This document shows positions 55,761 through 64,000 of a stretch of 64,000 bases of DNA, piece by piece. Source of the DNA: Paenibacillus mucilaginosus 3016 (GTDB taxonomy: Bacteria > Bacillota > Bacilli > Paenibacillales > NBRC-103111). Within the stretch, counting starts at the first letter, position 1; each line of letters starts with the position of its first letter. The notes under the pieces are model-generated. The model saw only the letters and a program-made list of their open reading frames with translations. It did not search any database and had not been told where the DNA came from. The DNA lies in contig NC_016935.1 of the NCBI RefSeq assembly GCF_000250655.1, positions 3,490,001-3,554,000 of the forward strand. Direction: 5' to 3'. The position numbers and the translations under genes are program-made.

Positions 55761-56013
55761 CGGGCAGCTTACCACCTTCCCGTCAGCATGCGTCCCGGCC
55801 CGCACAAGGGCATGGGACAGCCTATGTATATGCGGAGGAGGCTCCTGTCAGAAGCGCTGGTACATCCTAATGATTTTACCACAAGGCTTCTATCGACCCT
55901 GCCCATGTCCGTGTGATAGGTTTGTAGCTGTGAGGATGGATCCCGGCATGGTGTGTCCCATAAGCATATGACTCGTAACAGATCTTATTCGTGATGATAA
56001 TAAGGAGGATGGC

Positions 56014-57105
56014 ATGCAAGCTCTGCATCCGGAATTGTCTGCACCCTCGGACCCTCGTGTGGATTATCGGGAGGTCCGGGATTTTATCGCCCGTCATGGA
56101 GGCAGCACGCTCTCCCATCTGATCCTTCTGCAGGATAAAGAGATTTACTGGACTCAAGACAAGCAGGCGCTCATTTCTTACAAGAGGATGGGCAGCCATT
56201 ACTTCGTGCTGGGCGACCCGATCGGCGCGCAGGACCGGATCGGGGAGGCCTTGAAAGAATTCAAGGCCTACTGTGCCGGCCGAGGCGGCAGGGCGGTGTT
56301 CTATCAGGTTTCCCCGCAGTATAAGCACATGTATGAAGACGAAGGGTACCGCTTCTTCAAGCTGGGCGAGGAAGCCGTGCTCGACCTCGCTTCCTTCGAT
56401 TTGGCAGGCAAGAAGGGCAGCAAGCTGCGCACCCGCAAGAACAAGTTCGAACGAAGCGGGTACCGCTTCGAGGTACAGCTTCCTCCGTTCACCGGTGCGT
56501 TCCTGTCGGAGCTCGAGAAGGTTTCTGACTCGTGGCTCGGCAAACGGCAGGAGAAGAACTACTCGGTCGGCTTTTTTACGCGGGATTATGTGGCGTCCCA
56601 TCCGGTAGCCGCACTGTACGCTCCCGACGGCCGCATGGTCGCCTTCGCTACGATCGGAGGAGGCGGTGAGGCGGCGCAGCGGACCATCGTGATCGATCTC
56701 ATGCGGCATACGGCCGATTCGCCGCACGGCACCATGGACATGCTGTTCCTCTCGGTGTTCTTCTGGGCGAAGGAACAAGGCTATGCGAAGTGCAGCATGG
56801 GCATGGCCCCGCTGGCCGGAGTAGGGCAGACCCCCTGTGCGACCTCCGGAGAGAAGATGGCGAAGCATATGTATGAATACGGGAATGCCTTTTACAAGTT
56901 CAAGGGGCTTCGCGAGTTTAAAGGCAAGTTTCATCCGGACTGGGTCCCCAAATATTTGGCTTATCAGGGCGGAATTCTGCCTGTGCTGATGCTGCAGCTC
57001 ATCTGCCTCATCAATTTCGGAAGAAAGCTTCATCCTTCGATGGTGTTCGGGCTGTTCGGTCTGCTGTACGGAAACAAAACGAAGCCGGGCGAGCTGCAGG
57101 GATAA
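56014..57105 (+). CDS. Stand-alone lysylphosphatidylglycerol synthase-like domain (DUF2156)
   Basis: 363 residues without the multi-helix flippase part of MprF: two tandem GNAT-like folds as in the cytoplasmic domain of MprF/LPG synthases. Motifs include YWTQDKQALISYKRMGSHYFVLGDP, SKLRTRKNKFERSGY, a central VIDLMRHTADSPHGTMDML and the C-terminal YEYGNAFYKFKGLREFKGKFHPDWVPKYLAY, which is typical. One short hydrophobic stretch near residue 325 may touch the membrane. Could transfer an aminoacyl group from tRNA to a lipid or another acceptor; without MprF flippase the product may be used on the inner leaflet or differ. AAGGAGGA ribosome binding site. Confidence 0.85.
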   Translation: MQALHPELSAPSDPRVDYREVRDFIARHGGSTLSHLILLQDKEIYWTQDKQALISYKRMGSHYFVLGDPIGAQDRIGEALKEFKAYCAGRGGRAVFYQVSPQYKHMYEDEGYRFFKLGEEAVLDLASFDLAGKKGSKLRTRKNKFERSGYRFEVQLPPFTGAFLSELEKVSDSWLGKRQEKNYSVGFFTRDYVASHPVAALYAPDGRMVAFATIGGGGEAAQRTIVIDLMRHTADSPHGTMDMLFLSVFFWAKEQGYAKCSMGMAPLAGVGQTPCATSGEKMAKHMYEYGNAFYKFKGLREFKGKFHPDWVPKYLAYQGGILPVLMLQLICLINFGRKLHPSMVFGLFGLLYGNKTKPGELQG

Positions 57106-57135
57106 CTTTCGATTACGCACAGACAATCGTAGTCT

Positions 57136-57172
57136 AAACCAAAACCGGGGAGAGCACTCCTTGGTTTTTTTT
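57136..57172 (+). terminator. Terminator after the DUF2156 gene
   Basis: AAACCAA pairs with TTGGTTT, with an inner GGAG/CTCC, followed by a T8 run. Confidence 0.85.
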
Positions 57173-57251
57173 CATCGGATCAGCAGGATTATGTCGTATA
57201 ATGTCGAAATATAGCGTATGCAGTTAAACGTCCCATACTGGAAGGATTCCG

Positions 57252-59644
57252 ATGAACCTACTGACTTCTATGAAAAATCAGCTCCGGCTGGGCGGGCTCC
57301 TCACCATTGTGCTGGTGACCCTTAGTTATTCATCCATTACCGTATTTACGGAAGGACAGCGCCTCGAACAGCAGGGGCGCCGTTCCCTCGAAACGAATCT
57401 GTCCCTGAAAGCGCAGTATATTGAACGGTGGCTGGAGAGCCGCTTGACCGATCTTCGGCTGCTGGCCCTGATGAGGGAATTCAAGCAGGCGGACCAGGCC
57501 CAAGCGGGAGCACTGCTCCGGCTCAGCCAGGGATACCTGGGGCATATTCGATAAAATCCATTTCGTTGACCGCGGCGGGGAGCTGGCGGCCAGCTCGGAT
57601 CAAGGGATCCAGGACTGGGTACCTGTGATCGACAGGCCTTATTTTCTTGACGCCTTGAACGGGCAGGAGCATATCAGCGATCTCACCATGGCCAAATCGA
57701 CGAACGAGCCGCTGATTTTTTTCTCGACTCCTGTCCGCGATGAAAGTGGAACCGTTACTGGTCTGCTGCTCGGCTCGGTGAAGCTCGAGGTCATCGACCG
57801 TCTTCTCGCAACGCTGCAGCCCCCAACTCCTGGCAGCGATTCGTATCTGGTGGATCTGGGGGGACCATGCTGTCCGACTTCCGACATACCCAGGAGCTGC
57901 AGCGGCTTGGCCGGGGCCGGGGGAATCCCGCCTGGCGATTGACACGGAGATTTATCAGGATGCGCTGAAACACCAGCTGCCGGAGGAATCTTACCGTGAC
58001 TATAAAGGTCAAGAGGTCTATGGAAGCTATGTCTGGGTGAATCACGGCAAGTGGCTGCTTGTCGGCGAGGTGGACCAGAAGATGCTGTTTCGCGGCATGT
58101 TTCACGATCTTCTGAATCAGGCGGTGCTCGGCTTCTTCATTATCCTGGCCGCGGCGCTGTTCTTCGTCAAAATCGTCGAGCACCGGCTTGCCGGGACGCT
58201 GAAGGTGCTACTGGAGCGGGCGCAGTCTATCCGCCGCGGTTCCTACGGAAAGCCGCAGCCCGATTCGCAGTTCGAGAAAGCCCCGCAGGAGTACCGCATT
58301 CTGATGGACGCCATGAACGAAATGGCCGAGACGGTCCGATGCAAGATCGATCTGCTGGAGGCGAGCGAGCAAAAGTTCAAGTCCCTGTTCGACCACCATC
58401 TGCATGCCGTGTGCACCTTCGATCTGCAGGGCCATTATACGTCCGCGAATGCCGTCTGTCTAAGCGATACAGGGTATACGCTCGAAGAGTTCATCAGCCT
58501 GAGGTATGATAAGCTGCTGCACCCTGACGACTGGGGAAGACTGGAGACTGCCTTGGGACGGCTGAAGAACGGACAAGCCGATGAGTTTAAGATTACGGTC
58601 ATCACCAAAGAAGGACAGCTGCGGCGGCTGTATAATTCGGTGATCCCGATCTACTCCGGGAGCGACATTACCGGCGCCTTCTGCGTGGCGAAGGATATTA
58701 CGGTACAGCTTCAGGCCGAGGCCTTGCTGCGGGCGAGCGAGGAGAAGTACCGCTTCCTGACGGAGAGCTCTTCGGATATGATCTCCGTCCATGACCGCGG
58801 TGCCGTCTACAAAATGGTGACGCCGGCGAGCTCTGCGCTGTTCGGCTATGAACCGGAAGAGCTTTTTAATCGATGTGCCTTTGATTTCATTCATCCGGAA
58901 GATCTGCAGCCGGTCGGTCTTACACATCAAAAGATCTGGGAGGCATCGGCGGTGGAATCCGTCACCTACCGGATGCGCCGCAAGGACGGCACCTATGTAT
59001 GGGTCGAGTCGAAGAGCCGCAAGGTGCACTCCGAATCGGAAGGAGAGACCGTGGTTGTGGTAACCCGGGATATCTCCGAACGCAAGCAGGCGGAGCTGGC
59101 CTTGACCGAGGTCAACAAGAAGCTGCTGCATCAGGCCGAGCAGGATGGGCTGACCCAGATCCCGAACCGCCGGCGCTTCGATAACACCCTGCGGAGCGAG
59201 TGGAGGCGGGCGGCCCGAACCGAAAGTCCGATCTCGATGATTCTGCTTGACATCGACTATTTCAAGGCGTATAACGATACGTTCGGGCACTTGAGCGGAG
59301 ACGAATGTCTCAAAAAGGTGGCCGCGATCCTGCGGGACAACCTGCTCCGGGAGACGGATCTTGTCGCCCGTTTCGGAGGCGAAGAGTTCGCCGTACTGCT
59401 GCCCCATACGGATCTCGAAGGGGCGCTGGTGGTGGCAGAGCATCTGCGGAAGGCGGTGGAGGCGGCGGGTCTCCCGCATCCGAAGTCCCGGATCGGCGAG
59501 GTGGTCACGATCTCGCTCGGCGTGGCTTCGCTGAAGTCTCCGCTGCCCCACGAGCCGACGGAGCTGATCGAACAGGCCGACCGCGCGCTGTATAACGCGA
59601 AGAAGCAGCGTAATCATGTCGAAGCTTATACGGCTACGGCTTGA
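57252..59644 (+). pseudogene. Membrane dCache-PAS-PAS-GGDEF diguanylate cyclase gene, broken in three places
   Basis: Reading by frame: ATG 57252 (membrane helix, start of sensor) to a stop at 57554; second frame from about 57541 (GIFDKIHFVDRGGELAAS); third short stretch TMLSDFRHTQELQRL; last frame from about 57920 to 59644. Each break is in a G run: one G too many at the GGGG near 57538-57541, one too few in G6 (57859-57864) and one too few in G5 (57919-57923). Repaired, it is about 797 residues: dCache sensor between two helices, two PAS domains and GGDEF with an intact FGGEEF site, so an active c-di-GMP synthase is expected. True pseudogene versus homopolymer error is undecided; error seems more likely. 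Confidence 0.7.
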
Positions 59645-59663
59645 CGCTATGGCATATGGTTCC

Positions 59664-59691
59664 CCGCTGCCTGTCCGGCAGCGGTTTTTTT
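59664..59691 (+). terminator. Terminator after the GGDEF gene
   Basis: CCGCTGCC (59664-59671) and GGCAGCGG (59677-59684), then T7. Confidence 0.88.
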
Positions 59692-59694
59692 GTC

Positions 59695-59828
59695 TTCTGC
59701 CCGCCGAGATCGTGATCGAGGACAAGGACGGCTGGAGCCTGATCCCTCCGGACCGCCAAAGCTATATTGCCCAGTTCGAGCATACCATTGTTATCACCCG
59801 GGGGCAGCCGCTGATTTTGACGGCTTAG
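59695..59828 (+). pseudogene. C-terminal remnant of methionine aminopeptidase
   Basis: After the GGDEF terminator, 44 codons to TAG read EIVIEDKDGWSLIPPDRQSY followed by IAQFEHTIVITRGQPLILTA. This is the ending of type I methionine aminopeptidases, where DGWTV...AQ(Y/F)EHT carries a metal-ligand glutamate. The first 200 or so residues are absent and no start or ribosome binding site is present. The frame remains open upstream through the terminator, which is accidental. It looks like a leftover of a deleted or recombined copy of map. Confidence 0.7.
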
Positions 59829-60094
59829 TTCATGATTCTTCACCTGCTGCCGGACCGATAACTCAGCATAGTCCCCGGTTCTCCAGCCCCGGAAGGGTCC
59901 GTGGTACCAGGGGAGGCTAGCCCGCACGCTTGGTTAAGTACGGGCTCTTCGCCGATTCCGCAGAAGCTTCGGCGGCAGGTGAATGGCGATGTCTCCGGAT
60001 GAGCCGCGGCGGGTGTTGGTGTAACGTTAATCCGTATGACTTCCAACTTCTGCTAGGCAGCATTCCATAGTATAATAGCCAGGAACAATCGTGC
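59829..60094 (+). other. Gap before the TIR-like gene
   Basis: 266 bases. A TATAAT at 60071-60076 precedes ATG 60095 by only 18 bases with no clear -35. A transcript from there would have a very short leader or be leaderless for this start. No other feature recognised. Confidence 0.4.
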
Positions 60095-61150
60095 ATGCGA
60101 GGAGCTATGATCACTTTGTCTACTCCAATGAAAACGAAACCGAACACCTTCATCGGCTCCTCCAGGGAAGCGATGGAGCTTGCCAGCGCCATGCATGCCC
60201 AGCTGAGCTATGATACTCAGGTCACTCCCTGGTACGCCGGCGCCTTCAGAGGCGGAGAGTATACGATGGAAGCGCTGGAGAGGGAGCTGAACGACAATGA
60301 CTTCGGCGTGTTTGTCTTTGCTCCGGATGATGTTGCCCTGCACCGCAGCCAATATGTCTTCATTACGCGGGACAATACGCTGTTCGAAATGGGCTTGTTC
60401 TGGGGAAGGCTTGGGCGCAGCCGCGTCTATGCCGTAATACCGGGCGAAGTCAGGGAACGGGACGATCTGATCCAAGGGGAGACGGTGAAGCAGTTTCACA
60501 TCTTATCCGACCTGCAGGGGCTTACTCTGCTGCGATATGAGATCCGGACGGACGACAATTTCGAGGCGGCCGTGTCGGTGGCCTGCCGGGAGATCATCCG
60601 GAACATCCGGCAGCAGGGAGCGTACCAAGATCCCAGGGAGCTTCTGCTTGCCAAGGAAGCCGAGCTGCTCCAAAAGCAGAGCCTGCTTCATTTCTTCTGG
60701 GAATACAACCGCCACGTGACGGCCGCGGATGCGGCGGAGAAATATATGGCATTGAGCGAGGCGGTGCGAAACTCGATTCTGCCTCCGGACGGATTCCGCG
60801 TCACCGGAGCCGCCTTCTGGCAGAAGCAGGCCGGTGAGGGGATCGGCCAGGTGGGAGGTAACGTGGGAAAGGGCCGGTTTTTCCCCTTTGATGCCAACAG
60901 GCAAAAGTCGGAGGGAGATCAAATTATCTATGTCCTCGATGTGTTCCTGAGCGGAAAGTGGACGTTCTTCAAGCGCCAGGAGCTTGCGCAGGTTTATGTG
61001 CTGTGCTATCCTTTAGGGACAGAGCATACATTATCGGTGCATTTTGCGGGACGCGATGAGCTGACGGATGACCGCCTGACCCGGACGGTGACGGACAATA
61101 TCGACTTACTCCGAACCATTGACCATCTGATTGGAGGTGATTCCGTATGA
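60095..61150 (+). CDS. TIR-like domain protein (CAP12/Pycsar TIR type) with unknown C-terminal domain
   Basis: 351 residues. Residues about 16-125 match the TIR-like domain of CD-NTase-associated protein 12 and Pycsar effectors (Pfam PF10137): NTFIGSSREAMELASAMHAQLSYD, then NDNDFGVFVFAPDDV and TLFEMGLFWGRLGRSRVYAVIP with the presumptive NADase glutamate Glu98. The C-terminal 200 residues have a helical linker (about 185-240) and a beta-rich domain (about 245-345, IIYVLDVFLSGKWTFFKRQELAQVYVL) that I do not recognise and which may be the sensor. No membrane helix. The stop overlaps the start of the next gene. ATG 60095 uses AGGAAC; ATG 60107 is also possible. Confidence 0.8.
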   Translation: MRGAMITLSTPMKTKPNTFIGSSREAMELASAMHAQLSYDTQVTPWYAGAFRGGEYTMEALERELNDNDFGVFVFAPDDVALHRSQYVFITRDNTLFEMGLFWGRLGRSRVYAVIPGEVRERDDLIQGETVKQFHILSDLQGLTLLRYEIRTDDNFEAAVSVACREIIRNIRQQGAYQDPRELLLAKEAELLQKQSLLHFFWEYNRHVTAADAAEKYMALSEAVRNSILPPDGFRVTGAAFWQKQAGEGIGQVGGNVGKGRFFPFDANRQKSEGDQIIYVLDVFLSGKWTFFKRQELAQVYVLCYPLGTEHTLSVHFAGRDELTDDRLTRTVTDNIDLLRTIDHLIGGDSV

Positions 61151-61380
61151 ACCGCAACAGCAGGCCGGAGCAGCAGGGGACGCCGTCGCAGAGCAGGATC
61201 AGCCGCAGTCTTCCGGGGTTCAAGAGCCTCAGGACGGACAAGCGAGGCGCTTATCAGAGCGTGAGAAGGCGCAGCAGGAACGGGATCATCTTCATCGGGC
61301 CTTCGGTTGAAGGGGCGGACCAGGAGTATGTGAAGGTGCTCAGCGGGGAAGTGGATCGAAAGAAACCGTCGTTCGCATAA
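61147..61380 (+). CDS. Small basic unknown protein coupled to the TIR-like gene
   Basis: 77 residues, not recognised. Very basic and low-complexity N-terminal half (RNSRPEQQGTPSQSRISRSL, then RRRSRNGIIFIGPSV) and a short hydrophobic-acidic end. ATG 61147 overlaps the TIR gene stop (ATGA) and has GGAGGTGA inside it, so it is translated with the TIR-like protein. A role as nucleic-acid-binding partner or inhibitor of the effector is possible, without evidence. Followed by a terminator. Confidence 0.7.
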   Translation: MNRNSRPEQQGTPSQSRISRSLPGFKSLRTDKRGAYQSVRRRSRNGIIFIGPSVEGADQEYVKVLSGEVDRKKPSFA

Positions 61381-61416
61381 CACGGGAAACCTAACAGAAT
61401 AGTACAATACCCAAGG

Positions 61417-61444
61417 GATGACACGCAGATGTCATCTCTTTTTG
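61417..61444 (+). terminator. Terminator after the TIR operon
   Basis: GATGACA (61417-61423) pairs with TGTCATC (61430-61436), then TCTTTTT. Confidence 0.8.
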
Positions 61445-61576
61445 TTTTGGCTCGTTGGTCCGGGCCGGGATGCCGCCGATGACATCGGCCATGGCCCCGA
61501 TCTTCTTCCTCCTCAGGGAGGGGGGCTTAGGCAGTTTCTGCGATACGACTTTACCCGGTAACCTGGTAAGAAAAGC

Positions 61577-61615
61577 AAAAAAGCCGATCTCCGCCAAGGC
61601 GAACATCAGCTTTTT
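61577..61615 (-). terminator. Terminator after the GH18 gene
   Basis: On the minus strand AAAAAGCTGAT pairs with the ATCGGCTTTTTT arm (61577-61588), with an inner CGCC/GGCG pair. It lies just past the stop at 61628. Confidence 0.8.
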
Positions 61616-61627
61616 GGTTCAGACGTA

Positions 61628-63550
61628 TTATTTCTGCTGAAGCATCATGCTCCATAGGCTGGACGGATCGTAACCAAGACGCCAGGCGGCCACACCGGCG
61701 AGATCATACTTCTTCGCAAGATCAATGCGGGCCTTGACCGTAGACTCGTCTTCCATCCAGAACACATAACGTGCGCCGTTCTCGGTGTATTCTACTTTAT
61801 CCTGGCCGAAGCGGGCATCATAGGTACGGACCGCCTTCTTCGATTCGATCAGGGCCGGGAGGTCCTTCATCAGCAGGGCCCGGTTGCTTTCCAGCTTGCC
61901 CGCGGCATCGATCTTCCACTCCCGGACATAGAAGGGGATGCCGATGATCAGCTTGTCCCGCGGAATGCCGTAAGCCAGGAATTCCCGGATGCCTTCTTCG
62001 ACCCAAGGCAGACCGGCTACCGAACCGGGTTCCGTGCTGCCCTTCCAGTGCTGGTCATAGGTCATCGTGATTACATAGTCGACTATGCCAGCGAGCTTCT
62101 CATGGTCGAACGCCGTCTTGGCATTCCACTTGGCGCTGCCGCGCGGCAGGTCGACCGAGATCGTCAGCTTCTGCTCATGCGCCTTGGCGGTCAGCTCCTC
62201 CATGAACTTCGTGAAGGCTGCGCGGTCGCTGCCGGAGACGCTCTCGAAGTCAATGTTGAGCCCGTCTACACCCAGCTTCACCGCACGGGAGACCAGCGCG
62301 TCGATGAACTTCGCGCGGGCTTCAGCCGACGCGAGGAAGCCGGTCGTGAGCTTGCTGTCGAACTGGTTCGCCACCAGCGGATGCACCGAGTAGCCCTGCT
62401 CTTTGAGCCAGGCTACGGTCGCCGCGTTGGACGTGTCCGCTAATCCGCCGGACGTATCCTGCAGCTGAAAGTACGTTGGGGAGACGACGTCGAGTCCCTG
62501 CGTCCCGGAGACATGGCTGCGGATCGTAGTGTCGCTCGAGCTGCCGTTCCAGCCCCAGAACTGCAGGTCTTTGAGGTTGTCCCAAATGACCGAACCGTCG
62601 TCATACAGTCGGATGGAAGCGCTGCTGTAACGCGAAGCGTAGGCGAGAGCTCCGCCGATCGTTTGGAAGTCTGCTATCCATTGGTTGTTCTGGTAGACCT
62701 GATAGTAAGGATAATTATTCCAGATGGTCCGTGCAGTGGAGGAGCCCTCCGGGCGTTCGGTGATGCGGGTATGATCATAGGCCTGGGCATAAGCGATCGC
62801 CTGCTCCAGGCCGAGGAAGGAGCCGATCTCCTTATCGAATTGATATACCTTGTACGGCTTCACATTGGAGTGCACGACCTTGCCGCTGTCCGTCCGGCGT
62901 ACTTCCGAGTTGCTCCAGTAGAGGGAGGCGTTTACGGCGTCTTCCAGGGAGGCAAAGGTCCAGGCTTCGCTGGTATAGCTTCCCTGGTAAAGCTGATACA
63001 GCTTAGGGCCCTGCCGGAGCTCCGCTTTGCGGCCGGCGGGGATGTTGTCCCATACCCAGCCGTGGGTCGACAGGTCAATGATGTGCGCATTGCCCCAGCG
63101 CCGCGCTTCGGCGACTGCCGCCTCCAGCGTCGGGAACGCCCATGCATCCAGCGTGATTTCGCCCTGGTACAGGCGATACTTTGGGTAGTTGTTCCAAACC
63201 CATCCGCCGGATTCCAGATCACGTACACTGGCGTGGCCCCACTTTGAGGCTTCGGCGACGGCCGCTTCCAGGGAAGCGAACTTCCACTGGGGCAGGGAGG
63301 CGCCGTTCTGGTAGACCCGGTATTTCGGATAATTGTGCCACAGCCACTTGCGCGAGCCGATTTCTTCCACGCGGCTGTCGGCGAACCAACGGGCATAAGC
63401 TTCGGCTTCGGCGTAAGAGGCGGTTTCCATCAGAACCTGCTGGTCTTGATAAACACGGTATTTGGTCGTCTTGTCGGCTGCATGAACGGAGCCGGCGGAC
63501 GAGAAGAGCATGGCGAAGAGGGACATGGAGATCAGGGTCTTGCGCTTCAA
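61628..63550 (-). CDS. Secreted GH18 glycosidase with N-terminal YxVYQ repeats
   Basis: 640 residues from TTG 63550, giving a clean signal peptide (LISMSLFAMLFSSAGSVHAA). Residues about 30-335 are six imperfect repeats of about 50-60 residues: YRVYQ...W-FASLEAAVAEA-KWGHASVRDLESGGWVWNNYPK. The catalytic GH18 barrel (about 335-638) has DGLNIDFE with acid Glu436 (Asp429, Asp434 also conserved) and YVITMTYDQHW. Chitinase-like or spore-cortex/peptidoglycan N-acetylglucosaminidase (YdhD/SleL-like) activity is likely. The repeats presumably bind wall polymers. It is monocistronic. Confidence 0.9.
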   Translation of the reverse strand: MKRKTLISMSLFAMLFSSAGSVHAADKTTKYRVYQDQQVLMETASYAEAEAYARWFADSRVEEIGSRKWLWHNYPKYRVYQNGASLPQWKFASLEAAVAEASKWGHASVRDLESGGWVWNNYPKYRLYQGEITLDAWAFPTLEAAVAEARRWGNAHIIDLSTHGWVWDNIPAGRKAELRQGPKLYQLYQGSYTSEAWTFASLEDAVNASLYWSNSEVRRTDSGKVVHSNVKPYKVYQFDKEIGSFLGLEQAIAYAQAYDHTRITERPEGSSTARTIWNNYPYYQVYQNNQWIADFQTIGGALAYASRYSSASIRLYDDGSVIWDNLKDLQFWGWNGSSSDTTIRSHVSGTQGLDVVSPTYFQLQDTSGGLADTSNAATVAWLKEQGYSVHPLVANQFDSKLTTGFLASAEARAKFIDALVSRAVKLGVDGLNIDFESVSGSDRAAFTKFMEELTAKAHEQKLTISVDLPRGSAKWNAKTAFDHEKLAGIVDYVITMTYDQHWKGSTEPGSVAGLPWVEEGIREFLAYGIPRDKLIIGIPFYVREWKIDAAGKLESNRALLMKDLPALIESKKAVRTYDARFGQDKVEYTENGARYVFWMEDESTVKARIDLAKKYDLAGVAAWRLGYDPSSLWSMMLQQK

Positions 63551-63644
63551 GTGGAAATCGCCTCTTTCTCTAGTAAGTCTACTCTATTAAACGCAGAGAG
63601 AGGCGTGGAAGTTGCACGGTAAATCCTAGAGACGCACCCATGAC

Positions 63645-63681
63645 AAAAAAGCCCGTTCCAAGTGAGCTTGGAACGGGCTTT
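63645..63681 (-). terminator. Terminator of the DUF2653 gene
   Basis: AAAGCCCGTTCCAAG (63648-63662) pairs perfectly with CTTGGAACGGGCTTT (63667-63681); T-run on the minus strand at 63645-63650. Confidence 0.92.
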
Positions 63682-63702
63682 GCAGGGAGAGCTTTCTGCC
63701 GG

Positions 63703-63981
63703 TCAGCGTGAAATGTCGGCTACGATCTCGTCCTCGAGCCGCAGGTGGATCTGGTCGCGGAAGACGCGGACCCCCTGGTGCTGAAAGAGATACCGCTCGA
63801 TGGCTTCCAGCATGTTGGCCGCAATCAGAATCTGGCTGCGGCCTTCCGCCGTGACCTCGGCAGAGAAGCCTAGGTCATCGTCGTATTCCAGCGACACTTC
63901 CACCTGCTTCGGCTGGATGCCTTTGCGCTCTGCCGTATGCAGACAGATCGCGTTAATGATATCCTGTTCGTTCAGTCTCAT
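63703..63981 (-). CDS. DUF2653 (YxcD-like) family protein
   Basis: 92 residues: MRLNEQDIINAICLHTAERKG is followed by a strand-rich part VEVSLEYDDDLGFSAEVTAEGRSQ and a helix NMLEAIERYLFQHQGV. The pattern of the DUF2653 family of Bacillales (YxcD) is clear, including the EYDDDLGFSAE loop. Function unknown; small soluble protein. ATG 63981 is close to the window edge; GGGGACTG upstream is a weak ribosome binding site. Followed by a strong terminator. Confidence 0.8.
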   Translation of the reverse strand: MRLNEQDIINAICLHTAERKGIQPKQVEVSLEYDDDLGFSAEVTAEGRSQILIAANMLEAIERYLFQHQGVRVFRDQIHLRLEDEIVADISR

Positions 63982-64000
63982 GCTCGTCAGTCCCCGCCCC

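Noticed and set aside
55876-57126. 416-codon minus-strand open frame
   Set aside because: Shadow of the DUF2156 gene on the opposite strand.
59616-59828. 70-codon open frame starting inside the GGDEF gene
   Set aside because: It runs through a terminator; only the last 44 codons (MetAP remnant) look like protein.
61391-61606. Minus-strand open frame of 71 codons after the GH18 gene
   Set aside because: Begins in the GH18 terminator hairpin and lacks a ribosome binding site.

Overview
The window looks like chromosomal DNA of a high-GC Paenibacillaceae bacterium, most likely Paenibacillus and possibly close to P. mucilaginosus. This rests on the gene order bshA-cca-birA-panBCD-dinG-ypmB-nth known from Bacillales, on SLH and copper-amine-oxidase-like stalk domains in secreted proteins, on a GerMN lipoprotein (spore former), on GGAGG-type ribosome binding sites with frequent TTG/GTG starts, and on GC-rich third codon positions. 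The species is inference; no rRNA or tRNA gene was found.

Layout. 1-9.5 kb: end of bshA, then cca, birA, panB-panC-panD (biotin and pantothenate/CoA supply), a TPR gene, dinG and rex. 9.5-11.3 kb (minus strand): PiT phosphate transporter with its DUF47 partner. 11.5-21 kb: mtaD, a ypmB-like gene, an FtsH-like AAA protease with a small membrane-anchored partner, a stalk/AMIN/Amidase_3 cell-wall hydrolase, a GerMN lipoprotein and an SLH surface protein. 21-26 kb: nth, a small unknown gene and a double dynamin-like GTPase. 26.7-35.5 kb: heterodimeric ABC exporter, LysM-G5-M23 peptidase, GDSL hydrolase and an ABC-2 type transporter. 35.6-40.1 kb: parE-parC. 40.1-45 kb: small unknown gene, MarR regulator, a tiny holin-like toxin locus, pseudouridine synthase, methyltransferase and threonine synthase. 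45-52.6 kb: stalk-PpiC foldase and the glycogen operon glgB-glgC-glgD-glgA. 52.7-64 kb: GAF histidine kinase, ZIP transporter, stand-alone lysyl-PG synthase-like domain, a PAS-GGDEF gene in pieces, a remnant of methionine aminopeptidase, a TIR-like effector with a small basic partner, a repeat-containing GH18 enzyme and a DUF2653 protein.

Most interesting. (1) At 40.92-41.30 kb a 27-residue holin-like peptide lies inside what reads as a complete type I toxin-antitoxin locus: a sense promoter with a LexA-like box, a sequestered ribosome binding site, and a convergent antisense RNA with its own promoter and terminator that overlaps the toxin mRNA by about 130 nt. (2) At 60.1-61.4 kb a CAP12/Pycsar-type TIR domain protein is translationally coupled to an unknown basic protein, with no cyclase nearby, which makes it a candidate undescribed defence pair.

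Caution. Five genes (panB start, TPR gene, FtsH-like start, dynamin middle, GGDEF gene) have reading-frame breaks. Nearly all are repaired by one base in a homopolymer (G, T or A run) or in very GC-rich DNA. This points to sequencing or assembly error at least as strongly as to gene decay.
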